35,627 nucleotides of DNA from Gemmatimonadota bacterium. Lineage in GTDB: Bacteria; Gemmatimonadota; Gemmatimonadetes; Longimicrobiales; Gaopeijiaceae. Made by a program: the position numbers and the translations under genes. The stretch lies in NCBI GenBank assembly GCA_022560615.1, contig JADFSR010000038.1, positions 1 to 35,627 on the forward strand. The letters are read 5' to 3'. The notes below the pieces were generated by a model. That model saw nothing but the letters and a program-made list of their open reading frames with translations. It had not been told where the DNA came from and did no database searches. Positions 5,508-14,397 of this stretch are shown in pieces (position 1 is the stretch's first letter; every line of letters begins with the position of its first letter).

Positions 5508-7402
5508 TAGAGGAGCACGCTTCGCCCTTCGTCGCTCCTCATCGTGATGCCCAGGCCGTCCAGGTGGTTGAGCAACGGAATGAGGTGCTTTCGGGTCACC
5601 GGCAGCGCGTCCCGGAACGCAGACGGTCCGAGTCCGGTCTGCCCGCCGAGCATCTCGCGCACCGCAGCGATGCCTTTCTCGAGCTCGGTAGTGCTCACGT
5701 AGTATCCGTCGGCGACCGGGCTGACGACTCCCTCTCCCTCGAGGAACTTCAAGAGCGACCAGAGGTCGCCTCGGCCCTTGAGTGATGCCGGGAACTCGTC
5801 CACGAACGGCGGAGCGAGGCCTGCCGCCGCGAGCAGCGCTCGGACTTCGTTCGCGGCCGCCTCCTGGTCTCGCGTCAGCGTCACCACATGCCCGGGTAAG
5901 CGAACGCCGCCATCGGCTGCTTCCAACACCTTTCGGTCGCACAGTCTGGCGATCGTGGCATCGGCCAGGCCCGTCGCCGCCCACGCAGGTAGAGCCGTCC
6001 GTACTGCGGCGAGTGAGACGGCTGGCCGCAGCGAGTCCGTGGCGTGCGCAGCGGTGACCGCGGCGACGATTCGGTCATCGGCCTGGGCGACGATTTGTGG
6101 GGAGAAGAGGCGGCCACCCGTTCGCGGATCACCCCGAGTTTCGAGTTCGTCCAGGGTCGGGGCCAGCTCGTCGAGGGCGAGGCCAGTCGATACGGGGAGC
6201 TTCGCTACCTCTGCACCGTGCCACCCGGCCAGGTCCAGAAGTGCGCGAACACGCGACCGGGCGTCGCCCTCCAGCAGACTCTCGAGCCCCGCTCGAACGG
6301 TGTCGTCGATGCGATTTCTCTTGGGCGGCGTCGCCTCCGCAATGAGTCCGCCCCCGATCGTAGCAACTGGGGAGTATGCCCTGAGCACGAGCCGGTCGTG
6401 TGCTCGGGCGACGACAGGCTCCTCGAGTCTCAATTGCACCCACCCTGCTCCGCCCGCCCGGATCGTCTCGGCCTCGAGCAACGCGCAGCGGGCCATGACC
6501 TCCGCCGTGCCGACGTGAACACGGACTCGCTGGTTGTGTTCGAGGCTCCAGGCCGTGTCCGCGAGCATCCTGACGCGAGCGGTGAGCATCCACGTCGGTG
6601 ACCATGCCGGGTCCGACACGAGCGTCGCGCCTCGTCCCACGGCGGTGCGGTCCGCTCCTTCGCCGGTCAACGATATCGCGGTCCGGTCCCCAGCCGTCGC
6701 TTTCTCAACTTCCCGACCATGGACCTGCACGCCACGTACTCGCGCCTCGAGGTCGTCTGGAAGGATGCGCACCCGGTCCCCCTTGCACAGGGTGCCGCTC
6801 CAGAGCGTTCCGGTAGCTACCGTGCCGGTGCCCCGGATCGTGAAGACACGATCGAGGGGCAGTCGGACCAGATCTTCGCCCGCCGACTTCTGTACGGCCT
6901 CCGCGGCGAACGCCAAGGCCTCCTTGAGCTCATCCAGTCCGAGCCCCGCCGGAGCGGACGTAGGAACGGACAGCGCCCCACGATACGGCGTCGGCTCGAG
7001 AAGGTCTTCAACCTCCGAGCGCACCAGTTCCAGCCACTCTTCGTCGACCAGGTCGCACTTCGTGAGTGCGACGACGAGCTGCCGCACGCCCAACAGCTCC
7101 ACGATCGCCAGGTGCTCCCTGGTTTGCGGCATGACCCCTTCATCGGATGCGACGACGAGCAGAACGAGGTCCATGCCCGCCGCTCCGGCTACCATCGCGC
7201 GTACGAACGCTTCATGGCCGGGCACGTCGACAACGCCCAGCCGGGCTTCCGGCAGAACCAACTCTGCGAAGCCGAGCTCTATGGTGATACCGCGGGCCTT
7301 CTCTTCTTTGAGTCGGTCGGTGTCGACGCCGGTGAGCGCGTGCACGAGCGTGGTCTTGCCGTGGTCGATGTGTCCGGCCGTACCGAGGATGAGCCGCTTC
7401 AC
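5507..7402 (-). CDS. selB: Selenocysteine-specific translation elongation factor
   Basis: A 631-residue SelB that delivers selenocysteyl-tRNA to UGA codons marked by SECIS hairpins. The GTPase domain shows G1 GTAGHIDHGKTTL (residues 7-19), DVPGHEAF (G3) and TKCD (G4). Beta-barrel domains follow (about 180-370, with 'VFTIRGTGTVATGTLWSG'), then winged-helix repeats (about 380-631) that bind SECIS RNA. Total length and order match bacterial SelB and differ from EF-Tu by the long C-terminus. The GTG start overlaps the recO stop by 4 bases (GTGA). No selA, selD or selC is visible in this window, and no gene here shows an obvious in-frame Sec UGA. Confidence 0.9.
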   Translation of the reverse strand: MKRLILGTAGHIDHGKTTLVHALTGVDTDRLKEEKARGITIELGFAELVLPEARLGVVDVPGHEAFVRAMVAGAAGMDLVLLVVASDEGVMPQTREHLAIVELLGVRQLVVALTKCDLVDEEWLELVRSEVEDLLEPTPYRGALSVPTSAPAGLGLDELKEALAFAAEAVQKSAGEDLVRLPLDRVFTIRGTGTVATGTLWSGTLCKGDRVRILPDDLEARVRGVQVHGREVEKATAGDRTAISLTGEGADRTAVGRGATLVSDPAWSPTWMLTARVRMLADTAWSLEHNQRVRVHVGTAEVMARCALLEAETIRAGGAGWVQLRLEEPVVARAHDRLVLRAYSPVATIGGGLIAEATPPKRNRIDDTVRAGLESLLEGDARSRVRALLDLAGWHGAEVAKLPVSTGLALDELAPTLDELETRGDPRTGGRLFSPQIVAQADDRIVAAVTAAHATDSLRPAVSLAAVRTALPAWAATGLADATIARLCDRKVLEAADGGVRLPGHVVTLTRDQEAAANEVRALLAAAGLAPPFVDEFPASLKGRGDLWSLLKFLEGEGVVSPVADGYYVSTTELEKGIAAVREMLGGQTGLGPSAFRDALPVTRKHLIPLLNHLDGLGITMRSDEGRSVLL

Positions 7403-8160
7403 GCACCGACCCCCTCATCTGGGGGGAGCAGTCCACCCAGGAAGCGGAGGGATTTAAGGGGCTTGGACACCACGTGATACGCCACGAAGTCGGAAAGCAC
7501 GCCAAGGTGTCGCCGCGCATACGTGAGCTCCGCGTCGAACTCGGACGCGAGCAAGTTCGCGATCTGACCGCGCGCGATGGGTCCGATACGCGGCCCTGCG
7601 GCTTCCTCGGCGCATCGGGCACAGCGAACTCCACCGGATGCGAAGTCGAAACGTCCCACCTCGTCGTCCGCGAGCGGCTCCCCGCAGCGCACGCACGGGT
7701 CGAGTTGGGGAGCGAACCCGAAGGCCTCAGTGATGCGCCAAACAGCCGAGAGCGCCGCTGCGGGCACGTGGGCCGTCTCGATCGATTCCAGAGTGTCGAG
7801 TCCCTCCTCGAGCGCACGGAGCAAATCGGGACTTCGCTCCTGGTCGGCGTGGGCGAGGACCAGCTCCACAGTCGCGGAAGCTCCGGCGAAGCGCAGCACG
7901 TCGAGCCCGAGTCCCTCTCTCATCCGTGTGCAGTCGAAGTCCTTCATCGTATGCAGGTCACGGTGTGGCTTTATGTACGCCGTGAGGGTTCCGGTCGCGA
8001 ACGTGGCAATTGCGGTGGTGCCCTTTCCGCTACGGGTACGAACCCCCCGAGCCATGACGCTCAGCAGTCCCTGGGCCTCGGTATAGAAGCGGAGGATGCG
8101 ACTGGTGTCGCCGTAGTCGTGGGATCGGAGCAGCACCGCGGAGGTGCTGACCGGCGCCAC
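7399..8160 (-). CDS. recO: DNA repair protein RecO
   Basis: A 253-residue RecO, which anneals ssDNA and helps RecR load RecA in the RecFOR pathway. The N-terminal OB-fold contains the usual 'AVLLRSHDYGDTSRIL' opening and 'VMARGVRT' segment (residues about 8-45). The helical C-terminal part carries a four-cysteine zinc site, CVRCGEPL and CARCAEE (about residues 157-190). Length is typical. The GTG start shares a base with the stop of the upstream gene (TAGTG), and its stop overlaps selB, so the three genes look translationally coupled. Confidence 0.9.
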   Translation of the reverse strand: MAPVSTSAVLLRSHDYGDTSRILRFYTEAQGLLSVMARGVRTRSGKGTTAIATFATGTLTAYIKPHRDLHTMKDFDCTRMREGLGLDVLRFAGASATVELVLAHADQERSPDLLRALEEGLDTLESIETAHVPAAALSAVWRITEAFGFAPQLDPCVRCGEPLADDEVGRFDFASGGVRCARCAEEAAGPRIGPIARGQIANLLASEFDAELTYARRHLGVLSDFVAYHVVSKPLKSLRFLGGLLPPDEGVGA

Positions 8161-9320
8161 TATGGCGCCCCACGAATGCGGCGAAGCAGCTCCCTGCGAC
8201 GGCGCTCGTACAGCGTGCGCGCGGCGGCGTTCGGATCGGCCTGGGCCTCGAAATCATCGTCGAGGCGCGCGACCTGGACGAGTAGGCTGTGCCGGTCCGC
8301 AGCGGGCGAAACTGGTGTCTCGCCGGCCAAGGACAGACCGGTTCCCCGTAGCGCGAAGAGTCCCATGCCGGCGAGCAAGACCGCGAGGACGACCGCGACC
8401 CATTTCACCGGCGGCTGAGTCGGGGCGTCGATCGCGACTAGACGGATCGAAGCTAGATCGACCGATTGGCCGCTGTATCGTCGGTACGTCGAGCCCACTT
8501 CCAGCTCCACTCTCGTGAGGAAGCGCAGACCCTCGACCTCCATGAGCGGAGCGGGCTCTCGGATGAGCACCTCGAACTGGTCGATGACACCGGGCGTGGG
8601 TATCACGGTGAACATGTCGTCGAGCGTGTACCGGACCACGAACATTCGGGAGCCGGGAGACATGGGGGCCCGGAGCACGAGGTCGCCGTCCTCGAGGCCA
8701 ATGACGTCGGGGCCCACGTCACCCTCACCGACCGCGAACTCAGCCGCCCCGGCCGCGAGCGGGTACCGCCAGACGGCGCCCGGTTCCCGCGTCACGACCG
8801 TACGCGCACGGCTGTTGGCTAACTGAAAGACATCCGTTACGCGCCAACGGTTCTCGACCGCCTCGAAGAACACCGTCCTGATCTCGATCTGCAGATCGAC
8901 GCCCTCCTCCGGAGCTAGAAGCGTATCGTACGTTTGAATCGCGTACACGGAGTCGAGCTGACTCGCCGTGGTCACGAAACTGCCGAAGTAGCTCACACCC
9001 TCGCGTCGTATCGACGCGAAGAAGACGTCTCCACGATCGGGGTCGGGCACGTTCGGTAGGCGGAACGAGAACGAACCGTCCGGTGCCACAGCGGCGGAGT
9101 CCACCTCACCTTGCGTCGTGTTGGTGAGGTGGTGCAGGACGACCGTGCCGCGGGTGAGCGCGGTATCGCCAAGGAGCGCGCGACCGTTCAGGACGGGGTC
9201 GGCTTCGACCTGAGCAGAGATGCCCGCGGGAGCCGCGGAGGTTGAGAGCGCGACGAGGGAGGCGACGAATGCGGTGCGGAGCCGATTCGTGACCGTGCCG
9301 TCAGGGCTTGAATCGCCCAA
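8160..9320 (-). CDS. Membrane-anchored protein with regulatory-like beta domain
   Basis: About 386 residues if it starts at TTG 9320. No ATG or GTG lies at a better position, so the start is uncertain. Residues about 12-37 form a signal peptide (AFVASLVALSTSAAPAGISAQ, in part). The next 100 residues resemble a carboxypeptidase-regulatory/transthyretin-like beta domain ('GTVVLHHLTN...DGSFSFRLPN'). A transmembrane helix (VKWVAVVLAVLLAGMGLFAL) lies near residue 315. A charged cytoplasmic tail of about 50 residues follows. It overlaps the DUF151 gene by about 20 bases and recO by one. I cannot assign a function. An envelope role is likely. Confidence 0.6.
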   Translation of the reverse strand: MGDSSPDGTVTNRLRTAFVASLVALSTSAAPAGISAQVEADPVLNGRALLGDTALTRGTVVLHHLTNTTQGEVDSAAVAPDGSFSFRLPNVPDPDRGDVFFASIRREGVSYFGSFVTTASQLDSVYAIQTYDTLLAPEEGVDLQIEIRTVFFEAVENRWRVTDVFQLANSRARTVVTREPGAVWRYPLAAGAAEFAVGEGDVGPDVIGLEDGDLVLRAPMSPGSRMFVVRYTLDDMFTVIPTPGVIDQFEVLIREPAPLMEVEGLRFLTRVELEVGSTYRRYSGQSVDLASIRLVAIDAPTQPPVKWVAVVLAVLLAGMGLFALRGTGLSLAGETPVSPAADRHSLLVQVARLDDDFEAQADPNAAARTLYERRRRELLRRIRGAP

Positions 9321-9831
9321 AGTCCTCGGGGTTGAGCCTACGAAGGCGCTCCTCGAGGTCTTCCGCGCTCGTGCGCTGGACGATGTCGAGCGTAGCCTCC
9401 CCGAACGATATCTCCGCGGCGCCCTCGTTCTCGAAGATTTCGAGTGGTCCGGCCTCGAGCAGGTCCTCGTTGGCGAAGATGCCGGCGGCGGCCCGAAGCG
9501 CGAGCGCGATCGAGTCGGAGGGGCGCGCGTCCAGACCGATGATTTCACCGTTGCGTCGGACGAGCAGTTCGGCGTAGTAGGTGCGCTCCTCGACCTTTGT
9601 GATCACCACCTTCTGAAGGCTGCCACCCAGGCCATGAAGAACCGAGCAAAGCAGGTCGTGAGTCAGCGGCCGGGGGACCACCACTGCCTCCAGGTGCATG
9701 GCGATCGCGAGCGCCTCCGTCTCTCCGATGTAGATCGGGAGGACCCGGTCGCCGTCCGCCTCTTTGAGGACGACCAACGCAATGTTGTCAGAGCGGAACC
9801 GCAATTCATCTACTCTGACTTCTACGAGCAC
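9301..9831 (-). CDS. DUF151 / bifunctional-nuclease domain protein
   Basis: A 176-residue protein from a GTG at 9831 that has GAGG at suitable spacing. An upstream in-frame start at 9936 would add 35 residues with no family similarity that I see. The body matches DUF151: 'VLPIYIGETEALAIAMHLE', 'PRPLTHDLL', and 'LDARPSDSIALALRA', followed by 'PLEIFENEG'. The C-terminal 'AEDLEERLRRLNPEDF' resembles the short UVR-like tail found on some family members. DUF151 proteins are described as bifunctional nucleases or stress-related proteins, but the role is poorly defined. It lies between metK and the membrane-anchored gene on the same strand. Confidence 0.82.
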   Translation of the reverse strand: MLVEVRVDELRFRSDNIALVVLKEADGDRVLPIYIGETEALAIAMHLEAVVVPRPLTHDLLCSVLHGLGGSLQKVVITKVEERTYYAELLVRRNGEIIGLDARPSDSIALALRAAAGIFANEDLLEAGPLEIFENEGAAEISFGEATLDIVQRTSAEDLEERLRRLNPEDFGRFKP

Positions 9832-9966
9832 CGTAGGGTCCTCCGAAGCGAGGAAACCGACAGGGCGTCCATGCCCAGTGACTTCCACCAATACTCCAAA
9901 GCTCGACTGGGGTTCTACTCCGGACGATCCGGCCATCGGTGCAACGGGACGTGCGAGTCGGGAGTG

Positions 9967-11145
9967 TCAGCCGCCGAGCGCCGTCCTGAGGTCGTCGACG
10001 CGGTCCGTGATCTCCCACGGGAAGAACTGTACCTCCGGGCCGCCGGCGTCCGGTACTCCGACCTCGGGGTCTCGGCCGAAGTGCCCGTACGCGGCCGTCG
10101 CCGTGTAGATCGCCGACCTCAGCCCGAGTCGGTCGATGATCGCCACGGGCTTGAAGTCGAAGACGTCCGAGATCGCGCGGGCCAATTCGGCCTCGGACAC
10201 TTCGCTAGTACCGAAGGTGTGTACGCTGATCGAAACGGGCTCGGCGACGCCGATGGCGTATGCGAGTTGGATCTCGCAGCGCCGTGCGAGTTTCGCAGCC
10301 ACGACGTTCTTGGCCGCCCACCGGGCGGCATACGCCGCCGAGCGATCGACCTTGGTCGCGTCCTTGCCGGAGAACGACCCACCGCCGTGTCGTCCGACCC
10401 CGCCGTATGTGTCGACGATGATCTTCCGGCCGGTGAGACCCGCGTCCCCGTGGGGTCCGCCGATCACAAAGCGGCCGGTCGGATTGATGTGCATGATGCA
10501 GTCGTCGTCGAGTAGTTCTTCCGGTAGAACCGGCCTCACGACCTTGGAGATGATCTGCTGCTGGAGGTCGGCGTGGGTCACGTCCTCGTCGTGCTGCGCG
10601 CTGACGACCACCGTGTGGATGCGAACGGGCGTATCGCCCTCGTACTCGACCGTTACCTGCGACTTGCCGTCGGGCCGGAGCCACGGAAGTTCCCCGTTGC
10701 GGCGCATTCGCGCCAACTGCCGGGTGATCGCGTGGGCGTACTGGATGGTCGCCGGCATCAGTTGAGGCGTCTCGTCCGACGCGTAACCGAACATCATGCC
10801 CTGGTCACCCGCGCCGCCGGCATCCACGCCCATGGCGATATCTGGGGATTGCCGGTCGAGGTTGGTGAGGACCGCGCAAGTGAGCGAGTCGATGCCGAAG
10901 TTCGAGTTCGTATAACCGATTCTGTGCAGCGTGCCTCGCACTACGTCGGGCACGTGTACGTAGCAGTCGGTGGTGACTTCGCCGGCCACCATCGCGAGTC
11001 CGGTCGTCACGAGCGTTTCACACGCCACCCGCGACATCGGATCCTGGATCAGGAGATGATCCAGTACGGCGTCGGAGATCTGGTCTGCGATCTTGTCCGG
11101 GTGGCCTTCGGTGACCGATTCGGACGTGAAGAGGGTACGGCTCAA
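9967..11145 (-). CDS. metK: S-adenosylmethionine synthase
   Basis: A 392-residue enzyme forming SAM from methionine and ATP. TTG at 11145 gives the standard N-terminus [17 protein letters not shown] and has GAGG about 8 bases upstream. An open extension to 11256 is unlike the family. Signature motifs are [16 protein letters not shown], '[12 protein letters not shown]' near residue 115, and the late loop '[19 protein letters not shown]' (first part) near residue 270. Catalytic His and Lys/Asp positions are retained. It is 61 bp downstream of ptsI and shows no riboswitch-sized leader, so it is probably cotranscribed with the PTS genes. Confidence 0.95.
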   Translation of the reverse strand: MSRTLFTSESVTEGHPDKIADQISDAVLDHLLIQDPMSRVACETLVTTGLAMVAGEVTTDCYVHVPDVVRGTLHRIGYTNSNFGIDSLTCAVLTNLDRQSPDIAMGVDAGGAGDQGMMFGYASDETPQLMPATIQYAHAITRQLARMRRNGELPWLRPDGKSQVTVEYEGDTPVRIHTVVVSAQHDEDVTHADLQQQIISKVVRPVLPEELLDDDCIMHINPTGRFVIGGPHGDAGLTGRKIIVDTYGGVGRHGGGSFSGKDATKVDRSAAYAARWAAKNVVAAKLARRCEIQLAYAIGVAEPVSISVHTFGTSEVSEAELARAISDVFDFKPVAIIDRLGLRSAIYTATAAYGHFGRDPEVGVPDAGGPEVQFFPWEITDRVDDLRTALGG

Positions 11146-11206
11146 GGTAGGCGCCTCGTTGGGGTCGTATGCCGGCCCGCGAGTGGGGGGCGTCAACGCT
11201 AGGCAA

Positions 11207-12985
11207 TCACTCCGGGAGCGACAAGCTCCAGCGGCCCTGGAAGACCTTGAGATCAACGGAGTCCCCGATCCCCTCGACGAGGCAACGTGTCACGTCCGCG
11301 CTGGTCGGCGCCGCGAGCGCCTTGCGGGCGGCCTCGCGGGCGTCCTCCATGCGGACGTCGCGAATGACCTTCTTGATCTCTGGGAGCGACGGCCACGCCA
11401 CGGAAAGCGCGGTGATATTGAGGCCGAGCAGCAGGAACGCGGCGAGCGGATTGGATGCCATCTCACCGCACACGCTGACCTCGATTCCTGCCGCGCGTCC
11501 GACCCTCGCGACCTGGTGCAGTTGTCGAACAACCGCCGGATGGAACGGGTTGTACAGCTTCGCGAGTCGCGTATTGGTTCGGTCCACGGCGAGCGTGTAC
11601 TGGATGAGGTCGTTGGTGCCGATCGAGAAGAAGTCCGCGTGACGCGCGAGCTCCACGGCTTCGAGCGCAGCCGCCGGCGTCTCGATCATCACACCCAGCT
11701 TGTACCCGGTATTGAAGGGGATCCCGTCTGCTTCGAGCCGAGCCTCCTCCTCCCCAAGCAGCGTGCGCACCTGACGGATCTCGTCTACGTCGTTCACCAG
11801 AGGGAGCATTATGCGCACGTCGCCGTACGCCGTTGCCCTCAGCAGCGCTCGAAGTTGTGTCCGGAACAGCTCTGGTTCGTCGAGGCAAACTCGGATCGCA
11901 CGCCATCCCAGGAACGGGTTCTCTTCCCGGGGCATGTGCAGGAACATCGGGAATTTGTCCCCCCCGAGATCGAAGGTACGGATGTACACGGCACCCTCGG
12001 GAAACGCCTGCGCCGTCGCTTTGTACGCTTCGAACTGTTCTTCCTCACCGGGCATCGTATTGCGTCCTACGACGAGGAACTCGGTGCGGAACAGCCCTAC
12101 GCCGTTGGCTCCGTGCAGCCGCGCCTGCTCGGCTTCGCCCGGTAGGTCGAGGTTGGCGCGCAGCTCGACGAACTGACCGTCCTTCGTCACCGACTCTTGC
12201 TTGGCGATGACCGCGATCTCGCCCTCCCACGCCTCAAGCCGTCGCTGCCGCTGCTGGAAACGCTCCCGGTCGTGTTCGTCAGGGTCGAGGATGATCCGCC
12301 CGATCCGACCATCGACGATCGCGTGCTGACCCTCGACGGCTCTCTTGGACACATCACCCAAGCCGACGACGGCTGGGATTTCCAAAGAGCGTGCGAGGAT
12401 CACCCAGTGCGCGGTGCGGGTCCCCAGATCGGTCGCGATGCCGAGTACCCGCGCCGCGTCGAGATGCACCGTCAGGCTTGGCGTGAGGTTCGTCGCGACG
12501 ATGATCACGGACTCGTCGAGGCCTTCGAGATCGGTGGGGTCGTGGTTCCCCAGGAGGCGGTGAAGGACCCGGATCATGAGATCCTCGAGGTCGTTCAACC
12601 GGTCGAGCACCATCGGATGGGAAGTGCGACTCCACATCGCCTGCAGCTCGAGCATCCGCCATTCGAACGCCCTCTGAGCGTTCAGCCGATTCTCTCGGAT
12701 GTTTCGAACCGTGCCGTCCACCACGGCCGCGTCGTCGAGCATCAGGATCTGGGGATCGAAGATCCGGGCCTCAACCGACCCGAGTCGCGCCTCGGTCCTC
12801 TCCTTTGTCTCAAGTAGCCGAGCTTTCGCCCACTCCCGGGCTTCGTGGAATCGCTCGACTTCATCCGGTGCGTCCGCCTCTTCGAGGATCTCGTGCGGCA
12901 CGACTGGGACGCCCCAGTCGAGCATGAAGACGCGCCCGGAGCCGATCCCCTCGGACGCGGGGGAGCCGTCGAGGATGATCGACAC
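11207..12985 (-). CDS. ptsI: PTS enzyme I (phosphoenolpyruvate-protein phosphotransferase)
   Basis: A 592-residue EI taking phosphate from PEP to HPr. GTG at 12985 gives [20 protein letters not shown], which matches the conserved N-terminal block. The active-site His is about residue 193 in [21 protein letters not shown] (slightly diverged from GGxTSH). The PEP-binding barrel has '[10 protein letters not shown]', '[17 protein letters not shown]' and the catalytic Cys in 'VCGEMASN'. Repeat copy 2 ends exactly at this start. The region now before GTG lacks a Shine-Dalgarno, and the frame stays open into the element as far as an ATG at 13075. The real start or the mode of initiation is therefore uncertain. 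Confidence 0.92.
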   Translation of the reverse strand: MSIILDGSPASEGIGSGRVFMLDWGVPVVPHEILEEADAPDEVERFHEAREWAKARLLETKERTEARLGSVEARIFDPQILMLDDAAVVDGTVRNIRENRLNAQRAFEWRMLELQAMWSRTSHPMVLDRLNDLEDLMIRVLHRLLGNHDPTDLEGLDESVIIVATNLTPSLTVHLDAARVLGIATDLGTRTAHWVILARSLEIPAVVGLGDVSKRAVEGQHAIVDGRIGRIILDPDEHDRERFQQRQRRLEAWEGEIAVIAKQESVTKDGQFVELRANLDLPGEAEQARLHGANGVGLFRTEFLVVGRNTMPGEEEQFEAYKATAQAFPEGAVYIRTFDLGGDKFPMFLHMPREENPFLGWRAIRVCLDEPELFRTQLRALLRATAYGDVRIMLPLVNDVDEIRQVRTLLGEEEARLEADGIPFNTGYKLGVMIETPAAALEAVELARHADFFSIGTNDLIQYTLAVDRTNTRLAKLYNPFHPAVVRQLHQVARVGRAAGIEVSVCGEMASNPLAAFLLLGLNITALSVAWPSLPEIKKVIRDVRMEDAREAARKALAAPTSADVTRCLVEGIGDSVDLKVFQGRWSLSLPE

Positions 12986-13009
12986 TAGAAGGCTGTTGAA
13001 GAAGTACAG
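12984..13009 (+). repeat. Left terminal inverted repeat, copy 2
   Basis: Twenty-six bases beginning ACTAGAAGG and ending GAAGTACAG. They are the exact reverse complement of 13349-13374 and overlap the ptsI start codon. Confidence 0.9.
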
Positions 13010-13348
13010 CGGGCCGCCACCCGTGCGAACGCACGGGTACCCGGGATGCCACGGCTCCAGAGGGCACCCGCGCATCGCGCGGGTCGCGGAGCGAGGACGC
13101 CATAGCCGTCGCTACGGCTAGGAGCCCCAACGACGGAGATGGGGCCGTGCCACCCCAACCCACAGAAGCGTTTGTTCATTTCATCTCGGTGTTGGGCGCA
13201 TGGCGGTTGCGCGGTTGATGCTGCGTCTCTCCTCGTCGGACCACCGCCTTCGGCGGCGGTGCCCGCTCGGCTACGACTCCTCGTCGTTCCTTGCCTGAAC
13301 GCGCGCAAGCGCGGGGCACCCACGCTGTAACGTGGGTCGCGCGGCCCA

Positions 13349-13374
13349 CTGTACTTCTTCAACAGCCTTCTAGT
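13349..13374 (-). repeat. Right terminal inverted repeat, copy 2
   Basis: Twenty-six bases beginning CTGTACTTC and ending TTCTAGT. They contain the ptsH stop codon (13370-13372) and are the exact reverse complement of 12984-13009. Confidence 0.9.
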
Positions 13375-13651
13375 TCTCCTGAAAGCCGCGTCCGACGAGG
13401 TCGGCCAGCGCATCGACAGCGTCTCCGGCATCGTCGCCGTGGGCGGCGACTCGTAAGGTGGAGCCGTGTTCAGCCGCCAGCATGAGCACGCCCATGATGC
13501 TCTTCCCGTTCACCTCCAGGCCGTCTTTCTCCACGGTGATCCGTGCGGCGAAGCTGCCCGCGAGCTTTACGAACTCGGCGGCGGGACGTGCGTGCATGCC
13601 GGCGGGGTTCACGATCTCGATCGCTCTCTCGGCACGTGGGAGCTCCATCAT
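13370..13651 (-). CDS. ptsH: Phosphocarrier protein HPr
   Basis: A 93-residue HPr. The EI-phosphorylated His is about residue 20 in NPAGMHARPAAEFV. The regulatory serine is about residue 51 in VNGKSIMGVLMLAAEHG, the site used by HPr kinase, which matches the hprK gene in the same cluster. The ATG at 13651 overlaps the EIID stop (ATGA), with GGGGGTG upstream. The TAG stop lies in the arm of repeat copy 2. A purine-rich CAGGAG near the 3' end was probably the ribosome-binding site for ptsI before the element was inserted. Confidence 0.93.
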   Translation of the reverse strand: MMELPRAERAIEIVNPAGMHARPAAEFVKLAGSFAARITVEKDGLEVNGKSIMGVLMLAAEHGSTLRVAAHGDDAGDAVDALADLVGRGFQEN

Positions 13652-14397
13652 TGTAGCACCCCCCACGCAGCGATGAGCGCGATCGCGGTAACGGTGGCAA
13701 TCGCTGCCGGTCTCCAGATGCGATGCCCGACGACGAGCCCCACCACGAAGCAGACGATCGCAACAACGAGCCAGAGGAGGCCGCCGTCGCTCAGTCCGCC
13801 CCGGCCGGCCAGCAGCACCCCCGCCAGTACGCCGACGAGCAGCGATGCGATCGACTTTATCCGCTCAGCCAGTTGCGCCAATCTCGCTTTGCTGAGCGTG
13901 CGCGCCACGTCGCGCCCGTCGCGGAGCCCGCTGCGGAAGCCCCAGATGCGCAGCGCCAGGTGGCCCGCGTTGTAGAGGACGAGAAAGAGCCCCACGACCA
14001 CCCAGACGGGGAGCCCGATCCACCACATCGCCAGGGCTGCCATCGAGACCGTGGGTAACCATGCCGCCCAGACGAGGGAATCGCCGAGGCCGCCGAGTGG
14101 CCCCCGAACGGCCGTCTTGAATCGGCGCACCGTCTGTGCGTCGGTGCCGTCCGCCTCGAGCCTGAGCGCCGCACCTAGTGCGACGTTCGCCAGATACGGA
14201 TGCGCGTTGAAGTGATCCAGGTGACGTCGCACGGATGCGTCCATGGCCTTTGCATCGTCATCGAATATTCGCCTCAGACCGGGCAGCATCGCAAAGGCGA
14301 AACCCGTACCGATCATCGTGTGGTAGTTCCACGAGCCCTGGACTAGGAACGAGCGCAAGAAGGTCGAGGTGATGGCACGACGCGAGAGAGCGCTCAC
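13648..14397 (-). CDS. PTS mannose-family EIID component
   Basis: A 249-residue membrane component of a mannose/fructose/sorbose-type PTS permease. It opens with 'FLRSFLVQGSWNYHTMIGTGFAFAM' (in part), the characteristic EIID block around residues 14-38. 'HLDHFNAHPYLANVALGAALRLE' (in part) follows, and the 'RFKTAVRGPLGGLGDSLVWA' loop is conserved. Hydrophobic helices occupy roughly 115-155 and 185-249. It is slightly shorter than well-known ManZ proteins. It overlaps both ptsH and EIIC by 4 bases. The substrate cannot be read from the sequence. Confidence 0.9.
   Translation of the reverse strand: MSALSRRAITSTFLRSFLVQGSWNYHTMIGTGFAFAMLPGLRRIFDDDAKAMDASVRRHLDHFNAHPYLANVALGAALRLEADGTDAQTVRRFKTAVRGPLGGLGDSLVWAAWLPTVSMAALAMWWIGLPVWVVVGLFLVLYNAGHLALRIWGFRSGLRDGRDVARTLSKARLAQLAERIKSIASLLVGVLAGVLLAGRGGLSDGGLLWLVVAIVCFVVGLVVGHRIWRPAAIATVTAIALIAAWGVLQ

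Larger units (their letters stand above)
12984..13374. mobile_element. Palindromic multi-hairpin repeat element, copy 2
   Basis: A 391-bp segment between the ptsH stop and the ptsI start. Perfect 26-bp inverted ends (12984-13009 and 13349-13374) extend inward with one mismatch through GGGCCGC/GCGGCCC. CTAG flanks both sides (12985-12988 and 13370-13373), consistent with a 4-bp target duplication that leaves a core of 12989-13369. Internal hairpins include CCCGTGC-GAAC-GCACGGG (13020-13037), ACCCGCGC-ATC-GCGCGGGT (13066-13084) and TAGCCG...CGGCTA. Conserved blocks are shared with copy 1. The outer 12 bases of the arms differ from copy 1, yet both arms of this copy match each other exactly. Confidence 0.85.

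Noticed and set aside
11146-11206. SAM riboswitch before metK
   Set aside because: The 61-bp spacer is too short and shows no conserved riboswitch core.
12861-13163. Minus-strand ORF across repeat copy 2 and the ptsI start
   Set aside because: It overlaps real ptsI coding sequence in another frame, and its similarity to a frame in copy 1 comes from the repeated DNA.
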